Shown here piece after piece: positions 47,121 through 57,410 of a stretch of 64,000 bases of DNA. The notes under the pieces are model-generated. The model was given only the letters and a program-made list of their open reading frames with translations. It did no database searches and was not told where the DNA came from. Numbering within the stretch: position 1 is the first letter of the stretch; every line of letters starts with the position of its first letter. A program made the translations under genes and the position numbers. Source of the DNA: Nitrosospira multiformis (lineage in GTDB: Bacteria > Pseudomonadota > Gammaproteobacteria > Burkholderiales > Nitrosomonadaceae); NCBI RefSeq assembly GCF_900110185.1, contig NZ_FOCT01000003.1, forward strand, positions 248,001 to 312,000, written 5' to 3'.

Positions 47121-47489
47121 GTATGTTGTGTAGAGAGGTTTTATCCATCAAGAGGTTCCATCCGTCAAATCCTGTAAGCTCGCCCTCGCTTGGCTTCAAG
47201 CGCTCCTGAGTGACAGGAACACGTAAAAAAGTCCATTCCCCGGATCATTTGTGTTTTTTCGCATTCAATCGCGTCGAATGCCGGGCAACCGGATTCAGGA
47301 TGAACCAGAGCAGGAAGTGTAGTTGAAGCTGGATATTTCGAATGTCCGAGCAGTTGAAACATCGGTAATACGAGCGCTGCCATATCATTATGGCTCTCAG
47401 AAAGAAGAGAACCATCAGGGCAGCTATTATTAACCCTAACCCCATGAAAACCTATAGGTTTTGATGGGACACATTCAGGTGTTCTTACA
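47121..47489 (+). promoter_or_regulatory. rpsA leader region with a near-perfect palindrome
   Basis: A 369-base gap between cmk and rpsA without a gene. Near its end, 47442-47467 is a 26-base palindrome with only one mismatched pair (core AAAACCTATAGGTTTT), 22 bases upstream of the rpsA start. It could be a hairpin in the leader or a dimer-binding site. Autoregulation of S1 at its leader is known in E. coli, but whether this element has that job is open. Confidence 0.5.
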
Positions 47490-49205
47490 ATGGCCACTGT
47501 TTCCCCCGCTGTCGATTCTTCCGAAAGTTTTGCAGCGTTATTTGAAGAAAGCCTTTCCCGTCAGGAAATGCGTATCGGTGAAGTCATCACCGCGCAGGTC
47601 GTCCGGGTCGATTACAACATCGTAGTCGTAAACGCCGGACTCAAATCAGAGAGTTTCATCCCCGTCGACGAATTCAAGAACGACAAGGGCGAAGTTGAAG
47701 CCAAGCCCGGCGATTTCGTCAGCGTCGCCATCGAGGCGCTGGAAGATGGCTATGGCGAAACCCGCCTGTCACGGGACAAAGCAAAGCGCCTTACCGCCTG
47801 GCATGATCTGGAGGCTGCAATGGAAAGCGGCGCCATCGTATCGGGTGTCGTGAGCGGCAAGGTCAAAGGTGGGTTGACTGCCATGATCAATGGCATTCGC
47901 GCCTTTCTGCCCGGCTCGCTGGTGGATATCCGGCCGGTCAAGGATACGACTCCTTACGAAAACAAGGAGATGGAATTCAAGGTTATCAAACTTGACCGGA
48001 AGCGAAACAACGTGGTGGTGTCTCGCCGCGCAGTGCTGGAAGAAACCCAGGGCGCCGACCGCCAGACATTGCTCGCCAATCTGACCGAAGGCGCCATCGT
48101 CAAGGGTATTGTCAAGAATATTACCGATTACGGCGCATTCGTGGATCTGGGGGGCATAGACGGCTTGCTGCACATTACCGATCTTGCGTGGCGCCGGGTA
48201 AAGCATCCCTCCGAAGTCATCAGTGTCGGTGATGAAGTAACCGCAAAAGTCCTCAAATTCGATCAGGAAAAAAACCGCGTTTCGCTGGGTATGAAGCAAT
48301 TGACGGAAGATCCGTGGGTAGGATTGTCACGACGTTATCCGCCCCATACTCGGTTGTTCGGCAAAGTCAGCAATCTTACCGATTACGGCGCGTTTGTTGA
48401 AATCGAGCAAGGCATTGAAGGCCTCGTGCATGTCTCCGAAATGGATTGGACCAACAAGAACGTGTACCCGTCCAAAGTGGTGCAATTGGGCGATGAAGTG
48501 GAAGTGATGATTCTTGAGATCGATGAGGAGCGGCGGCGCATCTCGCTTGGCATGAAGCAGTGCAAAGTGAATCCGTGGGAAGATTTCGCCATGAATCATC
48601 AAAAAGGCGACAAGGTGCGGGGTCAGATCAAATCCATTACGGATTTCGGCGTCTTTATCGGGTTGCAAGGCGGGATAGACGGGCTGGTACATCTTTCCGA
48701 TCTTTCCTGGAATCAGCCGGGGGAAGAAGCCGTGCGCAATTACAAGAAGGGTGACGAGGTCGAGGCAGTCGTGTTGTCCATCGATGTGGAGCGCGAGCGT
48801 ATCTCGCTTGGCATCAAGCAACTGGAAGGTGATCCCTTTAACAGCTTTGTCTCGGTTCATGACAAGAACAGTGTTGTCAAAGGTACGGTAAAGTCGATTG
48901 ATGCGAAGGGTGCCGTGATTTCACTCGAGAATGATGTCGAAGGTTATCTGCGCGCCTCAGAGGTGTCGCGCGACCGGGTTGAGGACATTCGTTCCCATTT
49001 GAAGGAAGGTGATGTGGTTGAGGCGATGATCATTAACGTCGATCGCAAAAATCGCGGCATTAATCTTTCGATCAAGGCGAAGGATATGGCGGAGGAATCC
49101 GACGCGATGCAGAAGGTGGCAGGTGACGCATCCGCCAGCGCGGGAACCACCAGTCTGGGTGCTTTGCTCAAAGCCAAGATGGATGTTAAGAATACGGAAC
49201 AATAA
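47490..49205 (+). CDS. rpsA: 30S ribosomal protein S1
   Basis: A 571-residue S1 protein that binds mRNA and helps start translation on structured leaders. Six S1 (OB-fold) repeats are visible, for example [70 protein letters not shown] and [25 protein letters not shown]. The C-terminus is Ser/Ala-rich. It is followed nine bases later by ihfB, as in many proteobacteria. Confidence 0.97.
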   Translation: MATVSPAVDSSESFAALFEESLSRQEMRIGEVITAQVVRVDYNIVVVNAGLKSESFIPVDEFKNDKGEVEAKPGDFVSVAIEALEDGYGETRLSRDKAKRLTAWHDLEAAMESGAIVSGVVSGKVKGGLTAMINGIRAFLPGSLVDIRPVKDTTPYENKEMEFKVIKLDRKRNNVVVSRRAVLEETQGADRQTLLANLTEGAIVKGIVKNITDYGAFVDLGGIDGLLHITDLAWRRVKHPSEVISVGDEVTAKVLKFDQEKNRVSLGMKQLTEDPWVGLSRRYPPHTRLFGKVSNLTDYGAFVEIEQGIEGLVHVSEMDWTNKNVYPSKVVQLGDEVEVMILEIDEERRRISLGMKQCKVNPWEDFAMNHQKGDKVRGQIKSITDFGVFIGLQGGIDGLVHLSDLSWNQPGEEAVRNYKKGDEVEAVVLSIDVERERISLGIKQLEGDPFNSFVSVHDKNSVVKGTVKSIDAKGAVISLENDVEGYLRASEVSRDRVEDIRSHLKEGDVVEAMIINVDRKNRGINLSIKAKDMAEESDAMQKVAGDASASAGTTSLGALLKAKMDVKNTEQ

Positions 49206-49213
49206 AGGGCATC

Positions 49214-49498
49214 ATGACAAAGTCTGAACTGATCGCGAGGCTTGCAGCTCGCCATCCTCAACTGGGAACAAAAGATGCCGAGCTGGCAGTCAAGGTTATA
49301 CTTGACGCGATGGCGAAGAGTTTGTCACAAGGGCAGCGTATTGAAATTCGCGGATTTGGCAGTTTCGATCTGAACTATCGTCCCCCGCGTGTCGGGCGCA
49401 ACCCGAAATCGGGAGAAAAAGTTCGGGTACCGGAAAAATATGTCCCTCATTTCAAGGCAGGAAAGGAGATGAGGGAGCGGGTGGATCAGAAAAACTGA
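49214..49498 (+). CDS. ihfB: Integration host factor, beta subunit
   Basis: A 94-residue DNA-bending protein of the HU/IHF family. [31 protein letters not shown] is the DNA-contacting beta-arm with the conserved Pro, and the C-terminal [11 protein letters not shown] helix fits the beta chain. IHF assists integration and many promoters, which is relevant to the island downstream. It is followed by a strong terminator. Confidence 0.95.
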   Translation: MTKSELIARLAARHPQLGTKDAELAVKVILDAMAKSLSQGQRIEIRGFGSFDLNYRPPRVGRNPKSGEKVRVPEKYVPHFKAGKEMRERVDQKN

Positions 49499-49525
49499 AA
49501 AACGCGAATTGAACGGATGGATATA

Positions 49526-49561
49526 ATGGCGGCATGATTGAAAGATCATGCCGCTTTTTTA
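49526..49561 (+). terminator. Intrinsic terminator after ihfB
   Basis: The arms GCGGCATGAT and ATCATGCCGC enclose a six-base loop and are followed by TTTTTT. It ends the aroA-cmk-rpsA-ihfB unit. Confidence 0.9.
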
Positions 49562-49656
49562 TGCACGTGGACACGCTCCAGGCTGATTACCTGCGCGGCG
49601 TCGTCCTGGTCTGAGCAATGCTCCCGCTGTCAACGCGAGTTCTTCCGGAAAAACTG

Positions 49657-49917
49657 ATGATGCGTTATCTGATATGGTTCCTGCGGATTGTACTGTTTCT
49701 CCTCCTGTTGGGCTTTGCCGTGAGAAATGTCGAACCGGTAACGCTTTATTATTACTTCGGTTATGAATGGACGGCACCGCTGGTACTGGTAATATTGTTT
49801 TTCTTTGCGCTGGGGGTGATGTTTGGCGCTGCGTCCTGTCTCGCCATCGTATTCAGGCAAAGACGGCAACTCGCCTCATACCGGAGAAAATATGACGTCA
49901 CGGACGTTCATTTGTAA
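49657..49917 (+). CDS. lapA: LapA-domain (DUF1049) inner-membrane protein
   Basis: An 86-residue protein with two membrane segments ([21 protein letters not shown] and [23 protein letters not shown]), then a basic cytoplasmic tail. The [19 protein letters not shown] loop is typical of LapA, which with LapB controls lipopolysaccharide synthesis in E. coli. The usual lapB partner is absent here; pyrF follows instead. The start at 49657 is chosen from hydropathy and ribosome-site spacing. Confidence 0.8.
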   Translation: MMRYLIWFLRIVLFLLLLGFAVRNVEPVTLYYYFGYEWTAPLVLVILFFFALGVMFGAASCLAIVFRQRRQLASYRRKYDVTDVHL

Positions 49918-49960
49918 ATCAACTGTACCTTCCTGTATTTCCATTTCCGATAAATTGCAT

Positions 49961-50680
49961 ATGAATGATCCTCGTATTATCGTCGCCCTGGATTTTCCGA
50001 ACTCAACATCCGCACTCGATCTTGTAGCCCGTCTGGATCCCTCGCTATGCCGGCTTAAAGTCGGCAAAGAGCTTTTTACCGCTGCCGGACCGCAGTTGGT
50101 GGAAAAGATGATGGGTAAAGGTTTCGAGATCTTCCTCGATCTGAAATTCCACGATATTCCCACTACCGTGGCAAATGCGTGCAGGACAGCCGCAGCTTTG
50201 GGAGTGTGGATGATGAACGTGCATGCGCTGGGCGGAAGAAGAATGCTGGCAGCAGCTCGTGAGGCTGTGCCGCCGGGCTCGGTCAGGCTCATCGCAGTGA
50301 CGCTGCTGACCAGCATGGATCAGAGCGATCTCGATGAAGTGGGTCTGAAGGGCGAACCCCAGGACGTGGTGCAGCGCCTTGCAGCGCTCACTCGGGATTG
50401 CGGCCTGGATGGGGTCGTATGTTCCCCGCTCGAAACGTCCAGACTGAGGAATGCGATAGGCGCGGACTTTTGTCTGGTCACCCCGGGAATACGGCCAGCC
50501 GATAGTTTCCCGGACGAACAGCGGAGGATATCAACCCCTCGCCAGGCGATTGAGAACGGATCGGACTATCTTGTTATTGGCAGACCTATTACCCAGGCGA
50601 TTGAACCGGTGGCGATGCTGAGCCGGCTGAACAAGGATATCGAAGATATCAGGGATGTCAGTCACTTCGACAATTTCTGA
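49961..50680 (+). CDS. pyrF: Orotidine-5'-phosphate decarboxylase
   Basis: A 239-residue TIM-barrel enzyme for the last step of UMP synthesis. Key sites are [20 protein letters not shown], the catalytic DLKFHDIP and PGIRP near the C-terminus, with [10 protein letters not shown] at the phosphate site. The ATG at 49961 (MNDPRIIV) is chosen over a longer frame. It follows lapA by 43 bases. Confidence 0.95.
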   Translation: MNDPRIIVALDFPNSTSALDLVARLDPSLCRLKVGKELFTAAGPQLVEKMMGKGFEIFLDLKFHDIPTTVANACRTAAALGVWMMNVHALGGRRMLAAAREAVPPGSVRLIAVTLLTSMDQSDLDEVGLKGEPQDVVQRLAALTRDCGLDGVVCSPLETSRLRNAIGADFCLVTPGIRPADSFPDEQRRISTPRQAIENGSDYLVIGRPITQAIEPVAMLSRLNKDIEDIRDVSHFDNF

Positions 50681-50745
50681 GGGAGATGAAGCCTGCGCCC
50701 AGAAATCTGTCGAAGGGCTTGTTGATTTAAGAAAAAAATCGCTCT

Positions 50746-50931
50746 CTATTTCGCCCACAAGTCGGCTCTAGCGTCGCGCTTTTTCTTTCGGTTTATCCGG
50801 CTACCTTCGAAGTCACCCCAGAGTTTGTTTTTATTTGATTTTGCATGCTTTGTCATCCGGGTAGTGGCAGGTTCAAGCCAATTATCAAATTCGGCAGTAT
50901 TGAGATCGAAGCCCCTGTATGCGTTTTTCAT
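50746..50931 (-). CDS. Small basic hypothetical protein
   Basis: A 61-residue open frame on the minus strand starting MKNAYRGFDLN, with GGAG seven bases upstream. The C-terminal half is very basic (NKLWGDFEGSRINRKKKRDARAD). No family is recognised. A good ribosome site and no competing frame are the only support. Confidence 0.35.
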   Translation of the reverse strand: MKNAYRGFDLNTAEFDNWLEPATTRMTKHAKSNKNKLWGDFEGSRINRKKKRDARADLWAK

Positions 50932-51377
50932 ATACGTTCTCCACGAAAGAAACTGTCAGATAGAGTAGCTATTACTGAATGTTCTAATCGAGCCTGCCGC
51001 AAACCGCAAACTGGACAGATTAATCGGAACCATCTCTGCGATAAGCGTGAGAGCAATCTTCTACAGTTTGGCTACGCGCCTCTGTTCGTTTTCCCACATA
51101 AGGTTGGATCAAGCACACGCTGACGGTTTTGCGTCCGCAACAGATTTTTTCTGCCGGGAAGCACGGGTAGCTTTGTACTCCGAATGCATGGATGAAAGGA
51201 TGGGCTAAGCAGCGTACCTGATAGAGAGGCTCTTTTTGCGGTTTGCTATATTCCGGCGTTACAAAAAGTCGCATTGACCCTTTGTGAAGGTGGGCGTAGA
51301 GTTAGATTTGGGGGAATGCTTGAATTCGATTTCACTGATTTCAAGCGTATTCCCTCCCTAACGTGGAGGATATCGCT
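50932..51377. other. Intergenic region before the CBS gene, no gene
   Basis: About 445 bases with no gene I can support. It ends in an imperfect inverted repeat at 51312-51354, 24 bases before the CBS-domain start, listed separately. Confidence 0.45.
51312..51354 (+). promoter_or_regulatory. Imperfect inverted repeat upstream of the CBS-domain gene
   Basis: GGGAATGCTTGAA and TTCAAGCGTATTCCC are near complements separated by 15 bases. The position close to the start suggests an operator or leader hairpin. Confidence 0.45.
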
Positions 51378-51965
51378 ATGTCCGACTATCATCTCCTCCC
51401 GGCGCAGCGTCTCACGGGCGCTGTACGGGTCGCAACGCCAGCCCAGCCTGAACCGGTAACTCTCACATCACCCGCACTCGCTGTAATGACCGACTTACGG
51501 CATATTCCGGCTGCTGTAATCGAGCCGGATGTGACCATGGAGTCGGCTAATGCCTATATGATGCTGCGCGGAATACGATCTCTGCTTGTTTTGAATCGGG
51601 ACAAGCTTCTCGCAGGCATCATCACCGCGACCGATATCCTGGGGGAAAAACCGCTGCGTTTCATTCAGGAAAGGTGCGTCAAGCACAATGAAATTCTCGT
51701 TTCCGACATCATGACCCCTTTGGATCGGCTGGAAGCCATTCACATGTCAGAAATCCAGCATGCAAGAGTCGGGAATATCATCGCCAGTCTGTGTGACACC
51801 GGACGGCAGCATACCTTGGTAATAGAGAATGGCGTGGATGGCCAGCCCACCGTTTGCGGGATGTTTTCCTTGACGCAAATCGAAAAGCAGCTTGGCACTA
51901 CCATTCCTTCAATGGAAATTGCCAGGACCTTTACCGAAATAGAGGCGGCGCTCGCAGCAGGCTAG
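51378..51965 (+). CDS. CBS-domain protein
   Basis: A 195-residue protein with two CBS motifs: MESANAYMMLRGIRSLLVLNRDKLLAGIITATDILG, then VSDIMTPLDRLEAI and GRQHTLVIENG...CGMFSLTQIEKQLG. CBS pairs bind adenosine nucleotides and often regulate another protein. There is no attached enzyme domain, so it would act through a partner. Start chosen at 51378, after GGAGG. Its end lies three bases before the repeat copy at 51969. Confidence 0.8.
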   Translation: MSDYHLLPAQRLTGAVRVATPAQPEPVTLTSPALAVMTDLRHIPAAVIEPDVTMESANAYMMLRGIRSLLVLNRDKLLAGIITATDILGEKPLRFIQERCVKHNEILVSDIMTPLDRLEAIHMSEIQHARVGNIIASLCDTGRQHTLVIENGVDGQPTVCGMFSLTQIEKQLGTTIPSMEIARTFTEIEAALAAG

Positions 51966-51968
51966 CCT

Positions 51969-52201
51969 GGATATTTCATCGAATCACGGGATAATGGCGA
52001 CGTGTTTTGAGAGTAGATTTGCCTATTCCGCGCCGACTCAGTAGCTGGGTTCCTATTGGCGCGAAGCGGGAGGCAAAAATGCCACAAAACACCCGTCAAT
52101 GCCCGTGAAGGCCGATGATACAAACCGGATTTCAGCCCGGGTTGATCGAACTCATGTTCATACTGCTTTCTACAATTCCCAGGCTGGTTGGTGAAATATC
52201 C
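51969..52201. mobile_element. MITE-like repeat, copy 2 (full length, 233 bp)
   Basis: The ends are GGATATTTCA and its complement with two internal mismatches. Long stretches match copy 1: the left end through ATCACGGGATAATGGCGA, GTGTTTTG, AAAACACCC, TGCCCGTGAAGGC, and TCATGTTCAT..CTTTCTACAATTC near the right end. It starts four bases after the CBS gene stop. Confidence 0.75.
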
Positions 52202-52405
52202 GCGCTGAGTACCTGGAGCGGCAGCATGCCAGGCACCTCAGGCATGCGCTCGTTCACGTTCGGAAGCCTTGTCTTCTCTTGGCCGCGTTGGAGAAAGGGA
52301 AGTGCGGGTCAACTCCTGGAACCAATATCGATGGCGGAAAGAGTATCGTAATAGAAGTGCTTCACCTGCGTGAGGTAAGCGCTTACCGAGATGCTTCCAG
52401 GGGCC
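52202..52405. other. Intergenic region between repeat copy 2 and folB
   Basis: About 200 bases; nothing identified beyond the repeat to its left. Confidence 0.4.
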
Positions 52406-52765
52406 TTAATTGCCGCATGATGTGCGTTCGATGCGCACACCTACTTTTTTTACACCGCGAATTGCGCTCAGTTTCGCCACGCTTACCTTGATCCACGGTG
52501 ATTTGAATTCGAGCAGGATGGTCTGCGCGATGTGCTCGGCCAAGGCTTCAAGCAGGGAAAAATGTCTTTCGGAAAGGACCTGATGAATGCGCTGCACGAT
52601 AAAGGCATAATCCAGCGCGTCCTCGAAATTGTCGGTCTGACAGGCCCGGCTCGTAGGCAATGCGATCTCCAGATCGAGCTGGATCGTCTGCGCAACTTTG
52701 AGTTCCCACGGGTAAATTCCAATCAGCGTTTTAACTTTGAGTTCGTGCAGGAAGATGATATCCAT
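52406..52765 (-). CDS. folB: Dihydroneopterin aldolase
   Basis: A 119-residue folate-pathway enzyme that converts dihydroneopterin to 6-hydroxymethyl-dihydropterin. IIFLHELKVKTLIGIYPWE is the N-terminal strand-turn with the conserved Glu, and SLLEALAEHIAQTIL supplies the substrate-binding helix. The conserved Lys lies in WIKVSVAKLSAIRG. Small, standard length, divergent from plsY. Confidence 0.93.
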   Translation of the reverse strand: MDIIFLHELKVKTLIGIYPWELKVAQTIQLDLEIALPTSRACQTDNFEDALDYAFIVQRIHQVLSERHFSLLEALAEHIAQTILLEFKSPWIKVSVAKLSAIRGVKKVGVRIERTSCGN

Positions 52766-52885
52766 TGTTAAGCATTAAAGCATCGGCGAGCAACATTACC
52801 GAAGCTGTTTTTCAAGTAGAATCAGTAGGGGATTTTATTCTATTTACGAGGGATTTGTTCAGCGGTTCCTAAGGGCGCTAACGAC

Positions 52886-53494
52886 ATGACGCTGATAGCT
52901 TTGATTCTACCAGCATATTTGCTGGGTTCGATTTCCTTTGGCGTGCTGGCGAGCCGATTCTTTCAGCTGCCTGACCCGCGCACGTACGGCTCAGGCAACC
53001 CCGGTGCCACGAATGTCCTTCGCTCCGGGAAAAAATCCGCAGCGATATTTACATTGCTGGGGGACGCAGGCAAAGGCTGGCTTGCGGTCGCGTTGGCGGA
53101 GTATTTTGCACCTCTTCTGGAGTTGGGTAACGAGGCAGTTGCGGCAGCAGCCCTGGCGGTTTTTCTAGGTCACCTGTTTCCCGTGTTTCTGCATTTCAGG
53201 GGTGGAAAGGGAGTGGCAACCGCGCTGGGAATACTGCTGGGATTCAATCCCTGGATGGGATTGCTGGCGGTCACAATCTGGCTCGCAGTAGCGGTGATCT
53301 GGCGTTTTTCATCGCTGGCGGCAATAGCGGCAGCAAGCCTGGCGCCATTCTATGCCTTATTTTTTCTCGGCTTCGAAGCGCGCACCCTTGTAGTTTTCAT
53401 CATGTCCCTGCTGCTCATCTGGCGGCATAAGTCAAATATCGCCGGCCTGATCGCTGGCAGGGAATCGCGCATTGGCAAGCGCAGTACCTCTTGA
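52886..53494 (+). CDS. plsY: Acyl-phosphate:glycerol-3-phosphate acyltransferase
   Basis: A 202-residue inner-membrane enzyme that starts phospholipid synthesis by acylating glycerol-3-phosphate from acyl-phosphate. The three signature loops are GSISFGVLASRFF, GSGNPGATNVLRSGKKSA and HFRGGKGVATALG. Five to seven membrane segments are predicted. The acyl-phosphate-making plsX is not in view. Confidence 0.94.
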   Translation: MTLIALILPAYLLGSISFGVLASRFFQLPDPRTYGSGNPGATNVLRSGKKSAAIFTLLGDAGKGWLAVALAEYFAPLLELGNEAVAAAALAVFLGHLFPVFLHFRGGKGVATALGILLGFNPWMGLLAVTIWLAVAVIWRFSSLAAIAAASLAPFYALFFLGFEARTLVVFIMSLLLIWRHKSNIAGLIAGRESRIGKRSTS

Positions 53495-53560
53495 GGGCTG
53501 GGCAATCCGCCTTCCCGGCTATCGTCCGGCGAGCAGAACAAGTGCGGAAGCCGATGGCAT

Positions 53561-54604
53561 CTATGCTTCCCGCCCGATTTCCTGCATTTCCAGATCCCAG
53601 CGGGCGTTTATCGTAAACTTGCCAAGCCTTGAACTTTCAGATTCTCCAGATTCCAGGCGCATTGCTCCCGCAAATGCGATCATCGCCCCGTTGTCAGTGC
53701 AGAATTCGAGTTTCGGATAATATACCGTAGCGCCAATCGTTCCTGTCCTGGAGTCGAGATTGCTCCTCAGCCGGCGATTGGCTCCCACCCCGCCAGCCAC
53801 CACCAGTTGGGTAAGTCCCGTTTTTGCAAGTGCCGCAAGCGATTTCTCGGTCAGCACTTCGACTGCCGCCTCCTGGAAAGCCTGTGCGATCGCACCGCGA
53901 GTCTGGGGTGTCATCTCGTGTTTGTTCACCAGCGTCAGCACGGCTGTTTTGAGGCCACTGAAGCTGAAATTGAAATCGCCGCTGTGGAGCATGGGGCGTG
54001 GAAGCTCGAAGCGCACGGATTGGCCTGACCGGGAAAATTCATCCGCCAGCCGGGAAAGCGCGGGCCCTCCTGGATAACCCAGACCGAGCAGCTTGGCCGT
54101 CTTGTCGAAGGCTTCTCCTGCCGCATCGTCTACAGTTTCGCCAAGCAATCGGTACTGCCCCAGGCCGGTCACTTCCATCAGTTGCGTATGGCCCCCCGAT
54201 ACAAGCAGCGCTACGAACGGAAAAGCAGGGGCGGGGTCGGAGAGCAGAGGAGATAAAAGATGGCCTTCGAGGTGGTGAATCCCCAGCACGGGAACTTTGA
54301 GCGCAAAACCAAGCGCGGCTGCCACGCTTGCACCTACGAGCAAGGCGCCGGCAAGTCCTGGGCCTCGGGTGTATGCGATGGCATCCAGATCTCGCAGTGT
54401 GAGGCCGGCTTCCGCAAATATCTGCCGGATGAGGGGCAGCAACCGCCTGATGTGGTCGCGGGAGGCGAGTTCGGGAACTACCCCGCCATATTCCCCGTGC
54501 ATTTCGGTTTGTGAATATAGCGCATGGCTGAGTAAGCCCTGCCGGGTGTGATAAAGCGCGACACCCGTTTCATCGCAGGAGGTTTCAATTCCGAGTACGA
54601 GCAA
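53561..54604 (-). CDS. tsaD: tRNA N6-adenosine threonylcarbamoyltransferase
   Basis: A 347-residue ASKHA-fold enzyme that, with TsaB/TsaE, makes the universal t6A base at position 37 of ANN-decoding tRNAs. [15 protein letters not shown] is the N-terminal motif, [12 protein letters not shown] carries the metal histidines, and [12 protein letters not shown] and [13 protein letters not shown] follow. Length is standard. Divergent from rpsU, the usual neighbour. Confidence 0.95.
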   Translation of the reverse strand: MLVLGIETSCDETGVALYHTRQGLLSHALYSQTEMHGEYGGVVPELASRDHIRRLLPLIRQIFAEAGLTLRDLDAIAYTRGPGLAGALLVGASVAAALGFALKVPVLGIHHLEGHLLSPLLSDPAPAFPFVALLVSGGHTQLMEVTGLGQYRLLGETVDDAAGEAFDKTAKLLGLGYPGGPALSRLADEFSRSGQSVRFELPRPMLHSGDFNFSFSGLKTAVLTLVNKHEMTPQTRGAIAQAFQEAAVEVLTEKSLAALAKTGLTQLVVAGGVGANRRLRSNLDSRTGTIGATVYYPKLEFCTDNGAMIAFAGAMRLESGESESSRLGKFTINARWDLEMQEIGREA

Positions 54605-54661
54605 TTGAGGCAGGGAGAATCAGATTCTTTACAGGAGTTTTTTAGGAATTGTTACTTGTTA

Positions 54662-54667
54662 TATAAT
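54662..54667 (+). promoter_or_regulatory. Consensus -10 box upstream of rpsU
   Basis: A perfect TATAAT lies 82 bases before the rpsU start in an A/T-rich stretch. A plausible -35 is not obvious at 17 bases upstream (TTTTTA). Confidence 0.4.
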
Positions 54668-54748
54668 AGTGGGCTGTCTATATTTAGACGAAGACCCAGT
54701 TGTCACTTTTTTATTGATCAACATTTTCAGGAAAGGAACCCCCTCTTC

Positions 54749-54961
54749 ATGACCACTATTAAAGTCAAGGAAAACGAGCCCTTTGAAGTTGCAATGCGCC
54801 GCTTTAAGCGCACGATAGAGAAAACAGGCCTGCTAACCGAATTGCGTGCCAGGGAATTTTACGAAAAACCGACCGCCGAGCGCAAGCGCAAACTGGCGGC
54901 AGCAGTAAAACGGACCTACAAGCGCCTGCGCAGCCAGTTGCTTCCACCGAAACTTTACTAG
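54749..54961 (+). CDS. rpsU: 30S ribosomal protein S21
   Basis: A 70-residue, very basic protein: [18 protein letters not shown], then a Lys/Arg-rich helix and [17 protein letters not shown]. First gene of the macromolecular-synthesis operon with yqeY, dnaG and rpoD, as is classic. Confidence 0.97.
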   Translation: MTTIKVKENEPFEVAMRRFKRTIEKTGLLTELRAREFYEKPTAERKRKLAAAVKRTYKRLRSQLLPPKLY

Positions 54962-55030
54962 TTCAAGTCAGTCGAAAAATAAGCAGTTATCAGTTATCCG
55001 TAAATCTCTGTAAATTTCCGTTCGGCCGCC

Positions 55031-55477
55031 GTGAGTCTGAAACAGCAAATAACCGAAGATATGAAAGCCGCGATGCGAGCGGGTGATGCGCGGCGGCGTG
55101 ATGCGATCCGGCTGTTGCAGGCCGCGATAAAGCAGCGTGAGGTGGATGAGCGCAAAGAGCTGGACGATGCGGCCGTCGTTGCTGTTATCGAAAAAATGCT
55201 CAAGCAGCGCAGGGACTCCATTGTCCAATATGAAGCAGCTCACCGGCAGGATCTCGCGGATGCAGAGAAGTATGAAATGGAGGTGCTGCAGTCCTACATG
55301 CCCCAGGCATTGAGCGATAACGAGGTGGAATGTGCTGTCGCTGAAGCGATTTCCGCTGTCGGCGCCAGGGGACAACAGGATATGGGGCGGGTAATGGCGC
55401 TGCTCAAGCCCAGGCTTTCGGGGCGGGCGGATATGAGCAAAGTATCTGCTCTGGTCAAGATCAGACTCGCCATCTGA
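55031..55477 (+). CDS. yqeY: GatB/YqeY-domain protein
   Basis: A 148-residue helical protein of the GatB/YqeY family, of uncertain function; the domain also occurs at the end of the amidotransferase GatB, where it contacts tRNA. SLKQQITEDMKAAMRAGDARRRDAIRLLQAAIKQREVDER is the family start, and DMGRVMALLKPRLSGRADMSKVSALVK the end. The start is a GTG. Between rpsU and dnaG, its usual place in betaproteobacteria. Confidence 0.92.
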   Translation: MSLKQQITEDMKAAMRAGDARRRDAIRLLQAAIKQREVDERKELDDAAVVAVIEKMLKQRRDSIVQYEAAHRQDLADAEKYEMEVLQSYMPQALSDNEVECAVAEAISAVGARGQQDMGRVMALLKPRLSGRADMSKVSALVKIRLAI

Positions 55478-55619
55478 CACATCGCTTGCGGCCTCATTGA
55501 GGTAGCGGACTTCAATTGCAAGTACTGCATGTATCAAAAAAAGTGGAGTGCTCTTTTCTCGCGCAAGTGAATTTTCTGTCGGCGCTCCACTCTCCACATG
55601 CTTGCCTGATCTGTCATAA

Positions 55620-57410
55620 ATGATTTCACAATCATTCATTCAGGAACTGCTCGACCGGACAGACATTGTCGACGTCATCGAGCGCGATGTGCCTCTCAGG
55701 AGAGCAGGTGCGAACTACAGCGCCTGCTGCCCATTTCATAGTGAAAAAACCCCCTCCTTCACGGTAAGTCCCACCAAGCAGTTTTATCATTGTTTCGGTT
55801 GCGGCGCCCACGGTAATGCCATTGGTTTCGTGATGGAGTACGGGGGCATGCACTTCGTGGAGGCTGTGAATGAACTTGCGGCCCGAGTCGGGCTCCAGGT
55901 CCCTGTGCAAGCTGAAACGGGATCAGGTCAATCAGATTCTGCACGGGCAAAGCTACAAAGAACAGAGGGAATAGAAGGAACAGAGCACTCCCCGGGTGCG
56001 TTGCTTGAAGTAATGAAGGTTGCCGCGCGTTTTTACCGGGAGCAGCTCAAGCTTTCGAAAAATGCGATCGACTATCTGAAGCAGCGCGGCTTGACGGGTG
56101 CAACCGCTGCGCGTTTTGGCATCGGATATGCGCCCGCGGGCTGGCAGAACCTGCACACTCCATTCCCCGGGCAGCCGGAGAATGTCAGGAAACGCCTGCT
56201 GATACAGGCCGGATTGATGGTCGAGGGTGACGGAGGCAAGTGTTATGACCGGTTTCGCGATCGCATCATGTTTCCCATCGTCAACCTCAAAGGGATGATT
56301 GTCGGATTTGGTGGCAGAGTGCTGGAGAAAGGGGAGCCCAAGTATCTCAATTCCCCGGAAACGCCCCTATTCCAGAAAGGGCGCGAGCTCTACAATCTCT
56401 TTGGCGCCCGGCGGGCGATCCGGGAAGCGGGAAAGGTTATCGTAGTGGAGGGCTACATGGATGTAGTGGCTCTTTCCCAGCATGGAATCGAATACGCGGT
56501 GGCTACCCTGGGCACTGCCACCACGCCTTACCATATCCAGAAGCTGCTGCGCCAGACCGATAATATTGTCTTTTGCTTTGATGCAGACAGCGCTGGAAAA
56601 AAAGCGGCCTGGCGCGCGCTGGAGGACAGCCTCGCACAGCTTGCCGACGGCAAGAGCATCAGTTTTCTTTTTCTGCCAGAGGGTGAGGATCCTGACAGTT
56701 ACATCCGCAACCATGGCAGGAGCGCCTTCGAAAAGCTGCTTGAGCAAACATTGCCTCTATCTGTTTTTCTTTTCAGGGAACTGTCGGCGCGAACCGACCT
56801 CAAAAGTAGCGAGGGGCGTGCCAAGCTGGTGCAGGATGCCAAACCCCTGCTGGCGCGAATTGCCGCACCCGGGCTTGCATTGATGCTGGGGAAGCGATTG
56901 ACGGAGCTCAGTGGTCTGAGTGAGGCCGAGTTGGAGGGTATTTTGAAGATCAGACGGGTTACCGCTTTTCCGGTGCGCGAAAAGCCTTCTCGTCCCAAGC
57001 CTGTTTCTCCCTACGAATGGCTGCTCCAGATATTGTTGTACCACCCTGCCTATATCCAGAAGCTCGACAGGGAACTGCTTGCATATGACCAGGAATATGA
57101 GAAAGAAGTAGCAGCGTTGGTGGCGCTCGTTGAATTTATCGACGCCCACCCCCATATGGGAGAAGGCACATCGATACCTTTGATGACTATTCATTTCCGC
57201 GATAGTCCCTATCGGGCGCTCCTTGAACAGGCGGCAAGCAAAACACTTGGCTGGGACGGCGAGATCGACCTGGAAGCGGAATTTGCCGGAGCGATGGCGC
57301 GATTACATGAGATGAAACGCAAGCAACGCATGGCAGTGCTGCACAATAAATCCCTGAGCACCCTTACCCCCGAGGAAAGGCAGGAGCTTCAGCGAATGGC
57401 GATGCCGTGA
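55620..57410 (+). CDS. dnaG: DNA primase
   Basis: A 596-residue primase that makes RNA primers for replication. The N-terminal zinc finger is CCPFHSEKTPSF, then CFGCGAHGNAIGF. The TOPRIM catalytic core follows with VVEGYMDVVALSQHG and FCFDADSAGKKAAWRAL. The C-terminal DnaB-interaction helices are present. Co-transcribed with rpsU, yqeY and rpoD. Confidence 0.97.
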   Translation: MISQSFIQELLDRTDIVDVIERDVPLRRAGANYSACCPFHSEKTPSFTVSPTKQFYHCFGCGAHGNAIGFVMEYGGMHFVEAVNELAARVGLQVPVQAETGSGQSDSARAKLQRTEGIEGTEHSPGALLEVMKVAARFYREQLKLSKNAIDYLKQRGLTGATAARFGIGYAPAGWQNLHTPFPGQPENVRKRLLIQAGLMVEGDGGKCYDRFRDRIMFPIVNLKGMIVGFGGRVLEKGEPKYLNSPETPLFQKGRELYNLFGARRAIREAGKVIVVEGYMDVVALSQHGIEYAVATLGTATTPYHIQKLLRQTDNIVFCFDADSAGKKAAWRALEDSLAQLADGKSISFLFLPEGEDPDSYIRNHGRSAFEKLLEQTLPLSVFLFRELSARTDLKSSEGRAKLVQDAKPLLARIAAPGLALMLGKRLTELSGLSEAELEGILKIRRVTAFPVREKPSRPKPVSPYEWLLQILLYHPAYIQKLDRELLAYDQEYEKEVAALVALVEFIDAHPHMGEGTSIPLMTIHFRDSPYRALLEQAASKTLGWDGEIDLEAEFAGAMARLHEMKRKQRMAVLHNKSLSTLTPEERQELQRMAMP

